Shown: positions 1 to 7,231 of the stretch, in pieces | Numbering within the stretch: position 1 is the stretch's first letter | How the letters are laid out: each line of letters begins with the position of its first letter | DNA from: Herbaspirillum autotrophicum | Lineage (GTDB): Bacteria; Pseudomonadota; Gammaproteobacteria; Burkholderiales; Burkholderiaceae_D | DNA length: 38,100 bases | Assembly: GCF_001189915.1 (NCBI RefSeq) | Contig: NZ_LFLS01000045.1 | Location: 1-38,100, forward strand | Reading direction: 5' to 3' | Position numbers and translations under genes: made by a program | The notes under the pieces: model-generated | Seen by the model: the letters and a program-made list of their open reading frames with translations, nothing else | Database searches by the model: none | Told to the model about the DNA's origin: nothing

Positions 1-269
1 GCAGCGCTACCGCATGCACCAGCGGCTTGAGCCGGACTGCCCGTTCTGCTGGCATTGAATCAAATGAGTTTGGCTTGGTTCTGACAGTCTTGCTCCGTTG
101 CATGGCGACATTCCCTTTTTATATGCTGACCGATGTCACGAATCACCTTCCGGGGGCACGCACTGGAGCACCAGCACGCACGAGGCATTCGCGGCTTACG
201 GGTGCTATGACGAAAAAGAATGGGAACGACTGCAGATGGTCATCAAAATGTCATAAATGTGTCAGAAAG
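1..269. other. Window-edge region with no confident gene
   Basis: No gene can be supported here. One plus frame beginning at base 2 runs open to a TGA at 56-58 (18 codons, ending CPFCWH), which could be the tail of a gene entering from the left. The same frame is open again from 68 to a TAA at 254-256 without a start codon, ending in a plausible-looking stretch (THEAFAAYGCYDEKEW). This could be a decayed gene end or chance. Base composition is less GC-rich than the flanking fecR-like gene. Confidence 0.3.
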
Positions 270-294
270 GTCGTGCCTGCCAACCCGGCACGAC
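270..294 (-). terminator. Hairpin just downstream of the FecR-like gene
   Basis: A perfect 8-bp stem, GTCGTGCC (270-277) and GGCACGAC (287-294), encloses a 9-base loop. It begins 5 bases past the stop codon of the minus-strand FecR-like gene. The following U-tract is poor (CTTTCT on the minus strand), so it is either a weak intrinsic terminator or a 3'-end stabilising hairpin. Confidence 0.6.
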
Positions 295-298
295 AGGT

Positions 299-1345
299 TC
301 ACGCCAGCCCCAGCAAGACGATGCCGCCCGGCAGCCGCGTCACGCGGGCGCCATAGACATCGCGAATCAGCGCCACCACGTCGTCCAGCCGGTCCAGCGC
401 AAAACTGGCTTGCACCTTGTTGCGGCCGAGCGCCTCGCTGTTGAGAATCAACTTGCCAGGACGGTAACGATTGACTTCCGCCACCACTTGCACCAGCGGC
501 ACCTGGCGGAACACCAGCATGCCCCGACGCCAACTGCTGACAGCGCCGGCATCGACCGTCTGCCGGTTGCTGAAACCTTGCGGGCCATACGTCAGTTGTT
601 CGCCGGCCTGCAAGGTGATGCGACGGCTGCCGCGTTCGACTGCCACCTGTCCGCGCAGACAGGACACGCAGACATCCTGATCGGTATGACGAATATTGAA
701 ACTGCCGGCACCGCTGATCTCACCACCGGCGGCGCGTACCGATACCGCACCGGCGCCCTTGCCGCCGGTGCGGATCTCGGCTTCGCCTGCCAGCAATTCG
801 AGTGCCTCGCTGCCGGGCGCTGCGCTGCGCAGATTGATCCGAGTCTGCGTATTCATTTGCAATTGCGTGCCATCGGCCAGCACGATCTGACGCTGCTCGC
901 CGGTGGCGGTGCGATAGTCGGCGGAAAAATCGGCCGCCAGCTCAGCCGCCGATGGCCACAGATCAAGCGGCGGCCGCCACGCCAGATACGCCACCGAGGC
1001 CGCCACGGCACCGCCGACGAAGGCGCGCCGCCCCGACATCACTGGCACCGGCTTGCGTGATGACTGCGGTGCGAATGTGGGCGACCACCAGCCTTGCAGG
1101 ACGCTGCGCCGTGGCATGGCCGCTGCCGGCACGTTCTGCGGCAAACGTTGTGCCGCAGTCTGCATGTCTTTCCAGACCGCGCGCGCCTGCACAAAGGCAC
1201 GCGCGTGACCGGCGCTGCGCGCACACCAGCGCTTGAACGCCTGCGCATCCTGGCTGGTGGCCTGGCCCGACGCCAACCGCACCACCCAGGCTTGTGCCTC
1301 CTGTTCAACTATTTGCATCGCCTGCACCTCAGTCTCGCGGTTCAT
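299..1345 (-). CDS. FecR-family anti-sigma factor/sigma regulator
   Basis: Inner-membrane regulator that relays a periplasmic signal to its ECF sigma factor, about 348 aa. The N-terminal cytoplasmic part is the DUF4880-type helical domain that holds the sigma factor (WVVRLASG and the RWCARSAGHARAF region, residues 10-60). A single membrane segment follows (RRAFVGGAVAASVAYLAW, about residues 120-140). Next come a periplasmic FecR domain (QRQIVLADGTQLQMNTQTRI) and a C-terminal DUF4974-like STN-type domain (FRQVPLVQVVAEVNRY). The start at 1345 has a strong GGGAGG Shine-Dalgarno 5 bases upstream and overlaps the sigma gene end by 17 bases. A second ATG at 1318 (MQIVEQ) also has GAGG upstream and would start after the sigma stop. 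It is the last gene of the STN-sigma-FecR operon. Family assignment is firm; the inducing signal is unknown. Confidence 0.93.
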   Translation of the reverse strand: MNRETEVQAMQIVEQEAQAWVVRLASGQATSQDAQAFKRWCARSAGHARAFVQARAVWKDMQTAAQRLPQNVPAAAMPRRSVLQGWWSPTFAPQSSRKPVPVMSGRRAFVGGAVAASVAYLAWRPPLDLWPSAAELAADFSADYRTATGEQRQIVLADGTQLQMNTQTRINLRSAAPGSEALELLAGEAEIRTGGKGAGAVSVRAAGGEISGAGSFNIRHTDQDVCVSCLRGQVAVERGSRRITLQAGEQLTYGPQGFSNRQTVDAGAVSSWRRGMLVFRQVPLVQVVAEVNRYRPGKLILNSEALGRNKVQASFALDRLDDVVALIRDVYGARVTRLPGGIVLLGLA

Positions 1346-1940
1346 CGTCGCCTCCCTGTTGCCCGCCTTTACCGCCATCGGCATCGGCTTTGCCGGCGAC
1401 CTTGCTGCCGGCAGCGGGACCGAAACGCTGCACGAATTCGCGTCCGAGACGGGCGCAGCAATGTTCGAGGCCGGCCCGTAATTCCTTTTCCACGGTCCGT
1501 GGCGAAACGCCAAAATGCCGCGCGATATCGCGATGCGGCATCTCATCCACGCGCGCGGCCATCACAATGTCACGCCGACGGCGCGGCAACTCGGCCAAGG
1601 CCCGCTCCAATACATCGAGCTGATTGCGGCCCTCAATGGTGCGCGCCGGATCGGCCATGTCATCGGCCATTTCATACAACTCATCGAGTTCTGCCGTACC
1701 CAGCGAACGCAAATTGCTCTTGCGCTGATCTTCGGCAATATTCAGGGCAATCCGGAACAGATACGCCGACGGATATTTGACGGCGCCGGCCAGCGTCATT
1801 TTTTCTACCCGCAGCCAGGTTTCATGCAAGGCGTCGTTGGCCAGATCTTCTGACCCCAGCCGCAGGCGCAGATGGCGCTTGAACTGCGAATAGCGGTTCA
1901 GAAACAGGGTGCGCATGGCAGCTTTGATGGTGTCCGGCAT
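1329..1940 (-). CDS. ECF RNA polymerase sigma factor, FecI-like
   Basis: Extracytoplasmic-function sigma factor of about 203 aa. Region 2 is visible at roughly residues 10-75 (LANDALHETWLRVEKM, then YPSAYLFRIALNIAEDQRK). Region 4, with its helix-turn-helix, lies at about residues 110-165 (LAELPRRRRDIV, then MPHRDIARHFGVSPRTVEKE). The linker and C-terminal tail are longer than in FecI, and the tail is rich in Gly, Lys and Asp. The ATG at 1938-1940 lies 4 bases after the stop of the STN gene, with GAGG very close to it, implying translational coupling. The position between an STN protein and a FecR protein identifies it as the output of a cell-surface signalling cassette. Its regulon cannot be read here, but the divergent autotransporter is the obvious candidate. 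Confidence 0.93.
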   Translation of the reverse strand: MPDTIKAAMRTLFLNRYSQFKRHLRLRLGSEDLANDALHETWLRVEKMTLAGAVKYPSAYLFRIALNIAEDQRKSNLRSLGTAELDELYEMADDMADPARTIEGRNQLDVLERALAELPRRRRDIVMAARVDEMPHRDIARHFGVSPRTVEKELRAGLEHCCARLGREFVQRFGPAAGSKVAGKADADGGKGGQQGGDDEPRD

Positions 1941-1944
1941 GACC

Positions 1945-2679
1945 TCAGTCCTGCCGCGCCACGCGGCGGCAATCGGCTGCCGGGTCGGGCCGCGGTGTCA
2001 GCAAGATGGTCAATGGCTGCGCCATGTCAGGCGGTGGCGGCGCATCCATCACCAGCCGTGCGAGCTGTTGCAAGACGGTCTGGTCCTGCGCCGCCATGCC
2101 GCTTGATTCCAGCAGATGGACGTCGCGTACCGCGCCGCTGCGTTCCAGCCACAACTGCACACCCATCCGGTAACGGCCAAAGCTGTCCGGCTGGGCGCGG
2201 CACAATGCGCGGGTAATCGAGGCTTGCAATACCTGGGCATACGCGTTGCGGCGCCAGCCCGGATCCACCGGCACGGCAGCCGGCAGCGGCGCGGCTGCAC
2301 CGCGCGCCGCCGTCGCATCAGAGGGCACCGGCTCCAGCGTAAAGGCATGCGCCTCGGTGCCGATATAGCGTTCCCGCAAACCGGTGCCGGCCAGCAGCAA
2401 TTGCAAGGCTTGTTGCGGCAAGAATTCCCCCCGCACTTCAGCCGCACGCCGGCCAGCGGTCAGTTGCGCCGCCACCAGCACCGAATAGCCGCTGACGCCG
2501 CCAAAGGCTTGCAACGCCGTTTCCAGCGCCTGCGCCGGCAAATCAAAACGCATCACGCCAGCCGGTGCGCGTTCGGCATCGGCGGCACAGGCCACGCCCA
2601 GCGCCAGCAGACTGACGGCGAAACACATGGACAGTAGCAAGGCATTGCTCACGACCGGAGCGCGCAAAGTGGTGTTCAT
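1945..2679 (-). CDS. STN-domain periplasmic signalling protein with TonB-C-like domain, no beta-barrel
   Basis: Exported protein of 244 aa from the ATG at 2679. Residues 1-33 form a signal peptide (hydrophobic SNALLLSMCFAVSLLALGVA, then ACAADA). Residues about 45-115 form the STN (secretin/TonB N-terminal) domain, with the typical RFDLPAQALETALQAFG opening. A Pro/Ala linker follows, and residues about 145-230 resemble the TonB C-terminal fold (YRMGVQLWLERSGAVRDVHL, then ESSG). No TonB-dependent beta-barrel is present, so it cannot itself be a transport receptor. A TTG at 2763 would add 28 non-secretory residues and is less likely. It is first in the operon with the sigma and FecR-like genes. 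The arrangement resembles VreA of Pseudomonas aeruginosa (family knowledge); the function is inferred. Confidence 0.85.
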   Translation of the reverse strand: MNTTLRAPVVSNALLLSMCFAVSLLALGVACAADAERAPAGVMRFDLPAQALETALQAFGGVSGYSVLVAAQLTAGRRAAEVRGEFLPQQALQLLLAGTGLRERYIGTEAHAFTLEPVPSDATAARGAAAPLPAAVPVDPGWRRNAYAQVLQASITRALCRAQPDSFGRYRMGVQLWLERSGAVRDVHLLESSGMAAQDQTVLQQLARLVMDAPPPPDMAQPLTILLTPRPDPAADCRRVARQD

Positions 2680-2905
2680 CGGGGAAATGGAAACTGAAAT
2701 CGCCAGGCACGGGTGGCGCGTGCTGAATGCTGACGGTTTGATGACGAGATAGTAGCGCCGCAAGATTACCGTTTCGTGACAAGCGTCAATTCACGCAAAG
2801 AACTGGCCGCCGTCCGCCAGGAACCGTTGCGGGATATACCGGCCGGCCAGCGGTCAATCGCAACCGCGCCGGACGCAGGAAAAATGCCGCCGAAGCAACC
2901 GGCGA

Positions 2906-2923
2906 CTACTGCATTTGCAGTAG
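2906..2923. promoter_or_regulatory. Perfect inverted repeat between divergent signalling operon and autotransporter
   Basis: CTACTGCA-TT-TGCAGTAG is an 8-bp perfect inverted repeat with a 2-base spacer. It lies 78 bases upstream of the autotransporter ATG and about 230 bases upstream of the STN gene. It sits directly upstream of a possible promoter and has the symmetry of a dimeric repressor or activator site. The rest of 2680-3000 contains no gene. Confidence 0.5.
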
Positions 2924-2951
2924 ATACAAATGCGTTTCTGTTCGCTATAGT
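2923..2951 (+). promoter_or_regulatory. Possible promoter of the autotransporter gene
   Basis: TATAGT at 2946-2951 matches a -10 element, with a weak -35 (GATACA, 2923-2928) 17 bases upstream. The leader would be about 43 nt, ending in CAGGGAG as ribosome-binding site for the ATG at 3001. An ECF-type promoter recognised by the neighbouring sigma factor remains an alternative that I cannot identify by eye. Confidence 0.35.
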
Positions 2952-3000
2952 TTTCGCTTTCTCGCATCGATACAACAAAAACCGCCAGGGAGCACCACGC

Positions 3001-5952
3001 ATGAACCGCACTTACCGCCATGTATTCAATCGCCGCCGCCAGATATGGCAAGTCGCCTCCGAGCTGTCGCGCGGCAGCGGTAAAACCGGACGCGCCCTGG
3101 CTTCGCTGGCAATGGTACCGTTGCTGATGCTGTTGCCGGGTCTATCAGTGGCGCAAACGACTATTATTGATGGCAACTCGACTGTGCCGGGAAGCATTCC
3201 GGATGGATATAATTTTGGCGCACTTTTTGTGGGTCTGACAGCCGATGGCACGCTCAGTATCAGTGGTGGCGCCAACGTGTCGAGTACCTCCGCCTCAATC
3301 GGTAATAACGTTGGAAATGGGTCCGTAACCGTCTCCGGCAGCGGTACTGTATGGAGCAACGGCAGTACCCTGCGGATTGGCAGTAATGCTACCACCGGCA
3401 TTCTGACAATAGAAGATGGTGGCACAGTGCGCACCGGTACCATATCTCTGATTTCAGGCTCATCGGTACTAAATCTGCTTGGCGGTGTGCTGGAAATCAC
3501 CAGTCTTGACCCAGGCATCGGCACCCTTAACTGGAATGGAGGCATTCTCCGGGCAACCGCAGATAACGCCAATTTCCTTACAACCAGCAACATCAACCTC
3601 AATTTTGGCATTGCACTTCTGGACACGAACGGGCACAACGTTGGGCTCGGCAATCTGCAAAGTCCCTCGAGTTGGTTCACCAAACAGGGAACCGGCACGC
3701 TCACCGTAAATCAGTCGTTATGGATGGCGACAACGACCGTATCAGCCGGAACACTGCAAATAGGCAATGGTCTCGGCAATGCCACTCTTACAGGTAATGT
3801 TGCTGTCAATTCAGGTGCGACTCTGGCTTTCAATAACAACAGCGCCAACTTTTACGGCAACGTCATTTCCGGTACAGGGAACCTGGTCAAGCTCGGCATC
3901 GGAACGCTCACCTTGACCGGATCCAACAACTACAGCGGCGGCACTACCATTTCAGCCGGCACACTCCAGATCGGCAATGGCGGCGCTGCCGGCGCCATCA
4001 CCGGCAATGCAACCATCGCCAGTGGCGCCTCGCTGGCCTTCAACCGTAACAACAACCTCACCTACGGCGGCGTTATTGACGGCCTGGGAAATGTCAGCCA
4101 GGCCGGCACCGGAACAACCATCCTGACCGGCAACAATACCTATAGCGGCGGCACTACCATTTCGGCCGGCACACTTCAGATCGGCAACGGCGGCGCTGCC
4201 GGCGCCATCACCGGCAATGCAACCATCGCCAGTGGCGCCTCGCTGGCTTTCAATCGCAGCGACGACACCAGCTTTAGTGGTGTCATCAGCGGTGCCGGGT
4301 CCCTGCTCAAGCAAGGTGCCGGCGCATTGACCCTGACCGGCACCAGCAATTACACCGGCGGCACCAGCATCAACGCCGGCACGCTGCGCATTGCCGGTGG
4401 CGGCAGCCTCGTCAGCGCCGCCACGGTAAACAGCGGCGCTACCCTGGCCGGCAGCGGCAGCGTCGGCAGCGCCACCGTCATGGCTGGCGGCACGGTGCAT
4501 GCGGAGACCGGCACCCTGAGCGTCAACGGCAACTACACGCAAGCGGCGAATGGCACGCTGCGTGTCGATGCCACCGACGCCGCCAATTACAGCCGGCTGG
4601 CCGTGACCGGCAACGCCAGTTTTGCTGCCGGCACCGGCCTTGATGTCAATGTCAGCAACGTCAACACACTAGGCATCGGCAATACCTTGAGCAGTGTCAT
4701 TTCTGCCGGCACTCTGCAAGCGTCGACGTTCAACGTGACCGACAACTCGGCGCTGTTCAACTTCCGCGCGTTCGTCAATGGCAACAACGTCGATCTGAAG
4801 GTGGTCGCCAACAGCAACACCGGTATGCAGAATGCCGTCAGCGGACAACAGATCTGGTCCGCACTCGGTGCTGCCAGCGTGCTCGACGGACAAATCATGC
4901 AAGGTGCAGGCGGCGACATGGGCACCGTGGTCAATGCGCTGGGCCAACTGGCGAGCAACCGCGATGTGGCCCGCGCTGCCGCACAAACCCTGCCGGTCAT
5001 CTCCGGCAATCAGGCCATTCAGGGCACGCTGTCAGGCTTCCAGTCTTTGATTCAACAGCGCAATGGCGACCCGGCAAGGGCAACCGGCGTGGCATCCGGC
5101 GAGCGGCTGGCGGACGGGCAAGTCTGGGGCAAGATATTCGGTTCCCGCGCCACCCAGGATGACCGCAGCGGTGCGGCCGGTTTCAAGGCCGACAGCTGGG
5201 GCATGGCGTTCGGCAGTGACATGCAGGTGACACCCGATGCACGCCTGGGCGTGGCCTACGGGTATGCCAAGACCAGCGTCAACGGCAATACCGACCTCGC
5301 GGGTACCGCGCAGCGTGCCGATATCAATTCGCATGTGATTGCGGTCTATGGCAGCAAGGACCTGGACGGCAACCGCACCTTCAGCTTCCAGGGTGATGCC
5401 GGCCTGAACAACAGCAAGAGCACGCGCCAGTTGGCGTTCGGCGGACTCGCACGCACCGCCAGTGCCGATTACCGCACGTACAGCGCGCACCTCGGCGCAG
5501 CGCTGGCGCAAGCCTTCGCCCTGAGCGAGAACACCACCCTGACACCGGCAATACGCGCAGACTATACGTGGCTGAAATCACCCGGTCATGACGAAACCGG
5601 TGCCGGGGCATTGAACCTGAATGTGGCAACCCAGCGCACAGATGCACTGGTGCTGGGTGCCGACGCCCTGCTGCAATACCGTTTCGCCAACAAGTCGCGG
5701 CTGGATGTGCAAGTCGGTGCCGGTTACGACACCATCAATGATCGCGGCAATATTGTTGCCGCCTATGCCGGTGCACCGGGGCAATCGTTCGTGACCACCG
5801 GCATCGATCATTCGCCCTGGCTCCTGCGCGGCAGCATCGGCTACAACATGACCACCCCCTATGGCACCGACATCACGCTGCGCTATGATGCCGAAGGCCG
5901 CTCGGGTTACCTGAATCACACCGCCTCGGTGCGGGCCAACTGGGCCTTCTGA
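3001..5952 (+). CDS. Type Va autotransporter with PATR-type beta-helix passenger
   Basis: Outer-membrane autotransporter of 983 aa. Residues 1-51 form an extended signal peptide: the conserved ESPR-type start (MNRTYRHVFNRRRQIWQVAS), then a hydrophobic core ending LSVAQ. This fixes the start at 3001, although the frame is open further upstream. The passenger (about 52-690) is a beta-solenoid of autotransporter-associated strand repeats (GTLTLTGSNNYSGGTTISAG, GTLQIGNG). No protease or lipase motif is visible, so adhesion or aggregation is the likely role. Residues about 705-983 are the 12-strand autotransporter barrel, beginning GQVWGKIFGS and ending in a terminal Phe (VRANWAF), as expected for Bam-dependent insertion. 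The gene is divergent from the STN/sigma/FecR operon, which may control it. Confidence 0.95.
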   Translation: MNRTYRHVFNRRRQIWQVASELSRGSGKTGRALASLAMVPLLMLLPGLSVAQTTIIDGNSTVPGSIPDGYNFGALFVGLTADGTLSISGGANVSSTSASIGNNVGNGSVTVSGSGTVWSNGSTLRIGSNATTGILTIEDGGTVRTGTISLISGSSVLNLLGGVLEITSLDPGIGTLNWNGGILRATADNANFLTTSNINLNFGIALLDTNGHNVGLGNLQSPSSWFTKQGTGTLTVNQSLWMATTTVSAGTLQIGNGLGNATLTGNVAVNSGATLAFNNNSANFYGNVISGTGNLVKLGIGTLTLTGSNNYSGGTTISAGTLQIGNGGAAGAITGNATIASGASLAFNRNNNLTYGGVIDGLGNVSQAGTGTTILTGNNTYSGGTTISAGTLQIGNGGAAGAITGNATIASGASLAFNRSDDTSFSGVISGAGSLLKQGAGALTLTGTSNYTGGTSINAGTLRIAGGGSLVSAATVNSGATLAGSGSVGSATVMAGGTVHAETGTLSVNGNYTQAANGTLRVDATDAANYSRLAVTGNASFAAGTGLDVNVSNVNTLGIGNTLSSVISAGTLQASTFNVTDNSALFNFRAFVNGNNVDLKVVANSNTGMQNAVSGQQIWSALGAASVLDGQIMQGAGGDMGTVVNALGQLASNRDVARAAAQTLPVISGNQAIQGTLSGFQSLIQQRNGDPARATGVASGERLADGQVWGKIFGSRATQDDRSGAAGFKADSWGMAFGSDMQVTPDARLGVAYGYAKTSVNGNTDLAGTAQRADINSHVIAVYGSKDLDGNRTFSFQGDAGLNNSKSTRQLAFGGLARTASADYRTYSAHLGAALAQAFALSENTTLTPAIRADYTWLKSPGHDETGAGALNLNVATQRTDALVLGADALLQYRFANKSRLDVQVGAGYDTINDRGNIVAAYAGAPGQSFVTTGIDHSPWLLRGSIGYNMTTPYGTDITLRYDAEGRSGYLNHTASVRANWAF
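3931..4256 (+). repeat. Near-identical 116-bp direct repeats in the autotransporter passenger
   Basis: Bases 3931-4046 and 4141-4256 are almost identical, differing mainly at a few third-codon positions, and are offset by exactly 210 bp (70 codons). They encode one beta-solenoid unit (SGGTTISAGTLQIGNGGAAG and onward). A third, diverged unit is recognisable near 4351. The nucleotide identity implies recent duplication or gene conversion and gives a substrate for in-frame expansion or loss. Confidence 0.85.
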
Positions 5953-5955
5953 ATC

Positions 5956-5984
5956 TGCCGGCAAGTAGTGATGCAATGCCGGCA
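5956..5984. terminator. Hairpin between convergent genes
   Basis: TGCCGGCA at 5956-5963 is repeated at 5977-5984. The sequence is self-complementary, so the copies pair as an 8-bp stem with a 13-base loop. It lies between the autotransporter stop and the end of the convergent acetyltransferase. No U-run follows on either strand, so its role as an intrinsic terminator is uncertain. Confidence 0.45.
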
Positions 5985-5990
5985 TGCGCG

Positions 5991-6512
5991 TCACTTGCGC
6001 TCGTCGGGCGGTACTGTCTGAGCCGGTGCCGTTACTACGTAATGATTGCGTTCAAGCTCAGGCTCATAGCGCACCAGCGTGAAGCCCGATTTTTGCAACA
6101 CGCGGATCGACGCCGTATTTTCCGGCATGGCGAACGCATTCACTTCAGGGACCGCCAGCGATACCAATGCGTGCTGCACCGCATATTGCACCAGCTCGGT
6201 GGCATAGCCGTTGCCCCAACTGGCAGGCGCAAATGCATAGCTCACTTCCAGCCCCCAGCCGGGGACTTCCGGATCGACACTAAGGCCGCCCCACCCGATC
6301 ACTTGCATGCCGGTTCGCTCCAGCACCACCCACGGCGCGCAGCCCAGCGTCAGGCGCAATGCCTCACAGGTCCGCAAGCGTGAGGCCAACTGCGCCGGCG
6401 AAGGAGCGATATAGGTGTAGCGCATGGCGTCGGCGCTGTGCATGAAATCGTACAGAACAGAAACGTCATCGTCCCGGAACGGACGAAACGCCAGACGTGG
6501 AGTAAAAATCAT
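5991..6512 (-). CDS. GNAT N-acetyltransferase, RimJ/RimL type
   Basis: Predicted cytoplasmic acetyl-CoA-dependent N-acetyltransferase, 173 aa from the ATG at 6512 (MIFTPRLAFRPF). It has the Acetyltransf_3 layout: the opening strand with RLAFRPFRDDDV, a central sheet, the acetyl-CoA loop around SWGNGYATELVQYAV (a variant of Q/RxxGxG/A), and the closing NTASIRVLQKSGF helix-strand typical of RimJ/RimL proteins. An open frame upstream of 6512 does not resemble the family, so the start was trimmed to the domain. The gene is alone and convergent with the autotransporter. The substrate cannot be deduced. Confidence 0.88.
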   Translation of the reverse strand: MIFTPRLAFRPFRDDDVSVLYDFMHSADAMRYTYIAPSPAQLASRLRTCEALRLTLGCAPWVVLERTGMQVIGWGGLSVDPEVPGWGLEVSYAFAPASWGNGYATELVQYAVQHALVSLAVPEVNAFAMPENTASIRVLQKSGFTLVRYEPELERNHYVVTAPAQTVPPDERK

Positions 6513-6546
6513 GCGCCGTTTTCCCAATCCAGAGACAGGATGCGAT

Positions 6547-6720
6547 TCAGCAGAACGTGGCCTGACACGGCAGGCGCTGAACGCGCTTGCGGCCGGTAAC
6601 AGACCACGAGAAGACTGCCACTTTATCAGAACCGGCTTCTCCGGCGGCGGCGATGGTTGCACAACGTGCAGGCCACGCTTGTATCGCCTGCAGTTTGTAG
6701 GGATACTGCAGATACGCCAT
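6547..6720 (-). CDS. Doubtful small hypothetical ORF
   Basis: A 57-codon frame begins ATG at 6720 (MAYLQYPYKLQAIQAW) and ends at 6547. It could start at a GTG at 6768, which would be back-to-back with the lipoprotein gene at 6772. There is no clear ribosome-binding site and no recognised domain. It is reported because the 260 bases between the acetyltransferase start and the lipoprotein hold nothing better; it may be noise. Confidence 0.2.
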   Translation of the reverse strand: MAYLQYPYKLQAIQAWPARCATIAAAGEAGSDKVAVFSWSVTGRKRVQRLPCQATFC

Positions 6721-6771
6721 TGGCTGCGACGGCGCGGGTACATCTGACAACAGGATAGCGGAGGACACGGC

Positions 6772-6919
6772 ATGCCGATGTCGACCAGATTGAAAAGCGG
6801 GCTGATCGTGTCGGCCGGCATCGTAATGTTGCTGGGGCTCGGCGCCTGCTCACCGCTTTCAAACAGACCCGCGCAAGTACGCCATCGCCGACGACGTACC
6901 GGTTGCCTCCGCGCAGTAA
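6772..6919 (+). pseudogene. Small lipoprotein gene needing a +1 frameshift
   Basis: The start is convincing: GGAGG lies 7 bases before ATG 6772. The product opens with a lipoprotein signal peptide (RLKSGLIVSAGIVMLLGLGA) and a lipobox Cys (LGAC). After about 28 residues the frame becomes basic and unlike a protein, because it runs antisense through the gene at 7056-6928. One base ahead, a frame encodes a sensible tail (QTDPRKYAIADDVPVASAQ) and stops at 6917-6919, just before that convergent gene ends. The intact product would be about 48 aa. The shift falls near CCGCTTTCAAAC. A sequencing error, a true inactivating indel or programmed frameshifting are all possible. Confidence 0.5.
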
Positions 6920-6927
6920 TGCAACTG

Positions 6928-7056
6928 TCAGCCGAAATAGTGTTGGAAAAGGCGGCCGAACAACCGCGCCAGATCCTTCGCCAACATCGCGCCGCCCCGG
7001 GCAGCGTGTGCTTCGCAAGCCAGTGTCATCATTCCGATAAAAAATGCTGCTCGCAT
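6928..7056 (-). CDS. Small exported peptide, 42 aa, related to the 9873/10092 pair
   Basis: A 42-residue product with an excellent ribosome-binding site (AAGGAG, 6 bases before ATG 7056). Residues 1-18 form a short signal peptide (MRAAFFIGMMTLACEAHA, cleaved after AHA). The mature part is about 24 residues, basic and amphipathic. Residues 23-37 (AMLAKDLARLFGRLF) align without gaps to residues 37-51 of the tandem peptides at 9873 and 10092 (AMILHVGARLIGKLF), with 8 of 15 identical and several conservative changes. An extra QHYFG follows. No known family was recognised. The gene is convergent with the lipoprotein gene, with 8 bases between stops. Confidence 0.65.
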   Translation of the reverse strand: MRAAFFIGMMTLACEAHAARGGAMLAKDLARLFGRLFQHYFG

Positions 7057-7117
7057 GATGTGCTCCTTATCAATTCAGTGGGTATGGACGTATCTTGCGC
7101 CGGCCACCCTTCTGCAT

Positions 7118-7146
7118 GATTACAATCTGCGGCTGCCAGATTACAA
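7118..7146. promoter_or_regulatory. Direct repeat GATTACAA, 21 bp apart
   Basis: GATTACAA occurs at 7118-7125 and again at 7139-7146, each followed by (T)CTG. The 21-bp period puts both copies on the same face of the helix. They lie 62-90 bases upstream of the small peptide gene that starts at 7056 on the minus strand, suggesting an activator or repressor site. The site is inferred from sequence only. Confidence 0.35.
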
Positions 7147-7231
7147 CTGAAACATTCGGCGAAAATGACCTGGGACGCGAGACTGATTTTCATCATCCCC
7201 AATCAGCGACCGCCCCTGCCCCCTGCAACAA

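Noticed and set aside
1..256. Start-less open plus frame at the window edge as a gene
   Set aside because: Two stops within the first 67 bases of the frame and no start codon; cannot be told from chance without the upstream sequence.
257..1060. Long plus-strand open frames antisense to the FecR-like gene
   Set aside because: Composition is Arg/His/Gln/Ala-rich without domains; it is the usual shadow of a GC-rich gene whose minus-strand reading has clear FecR motifs.
3931..4256. Possible CRISPR or satellite array
   Set aside because: Only two long copies with a coding-frame period; they are beta-solenoid units of the autotransporter passenger.
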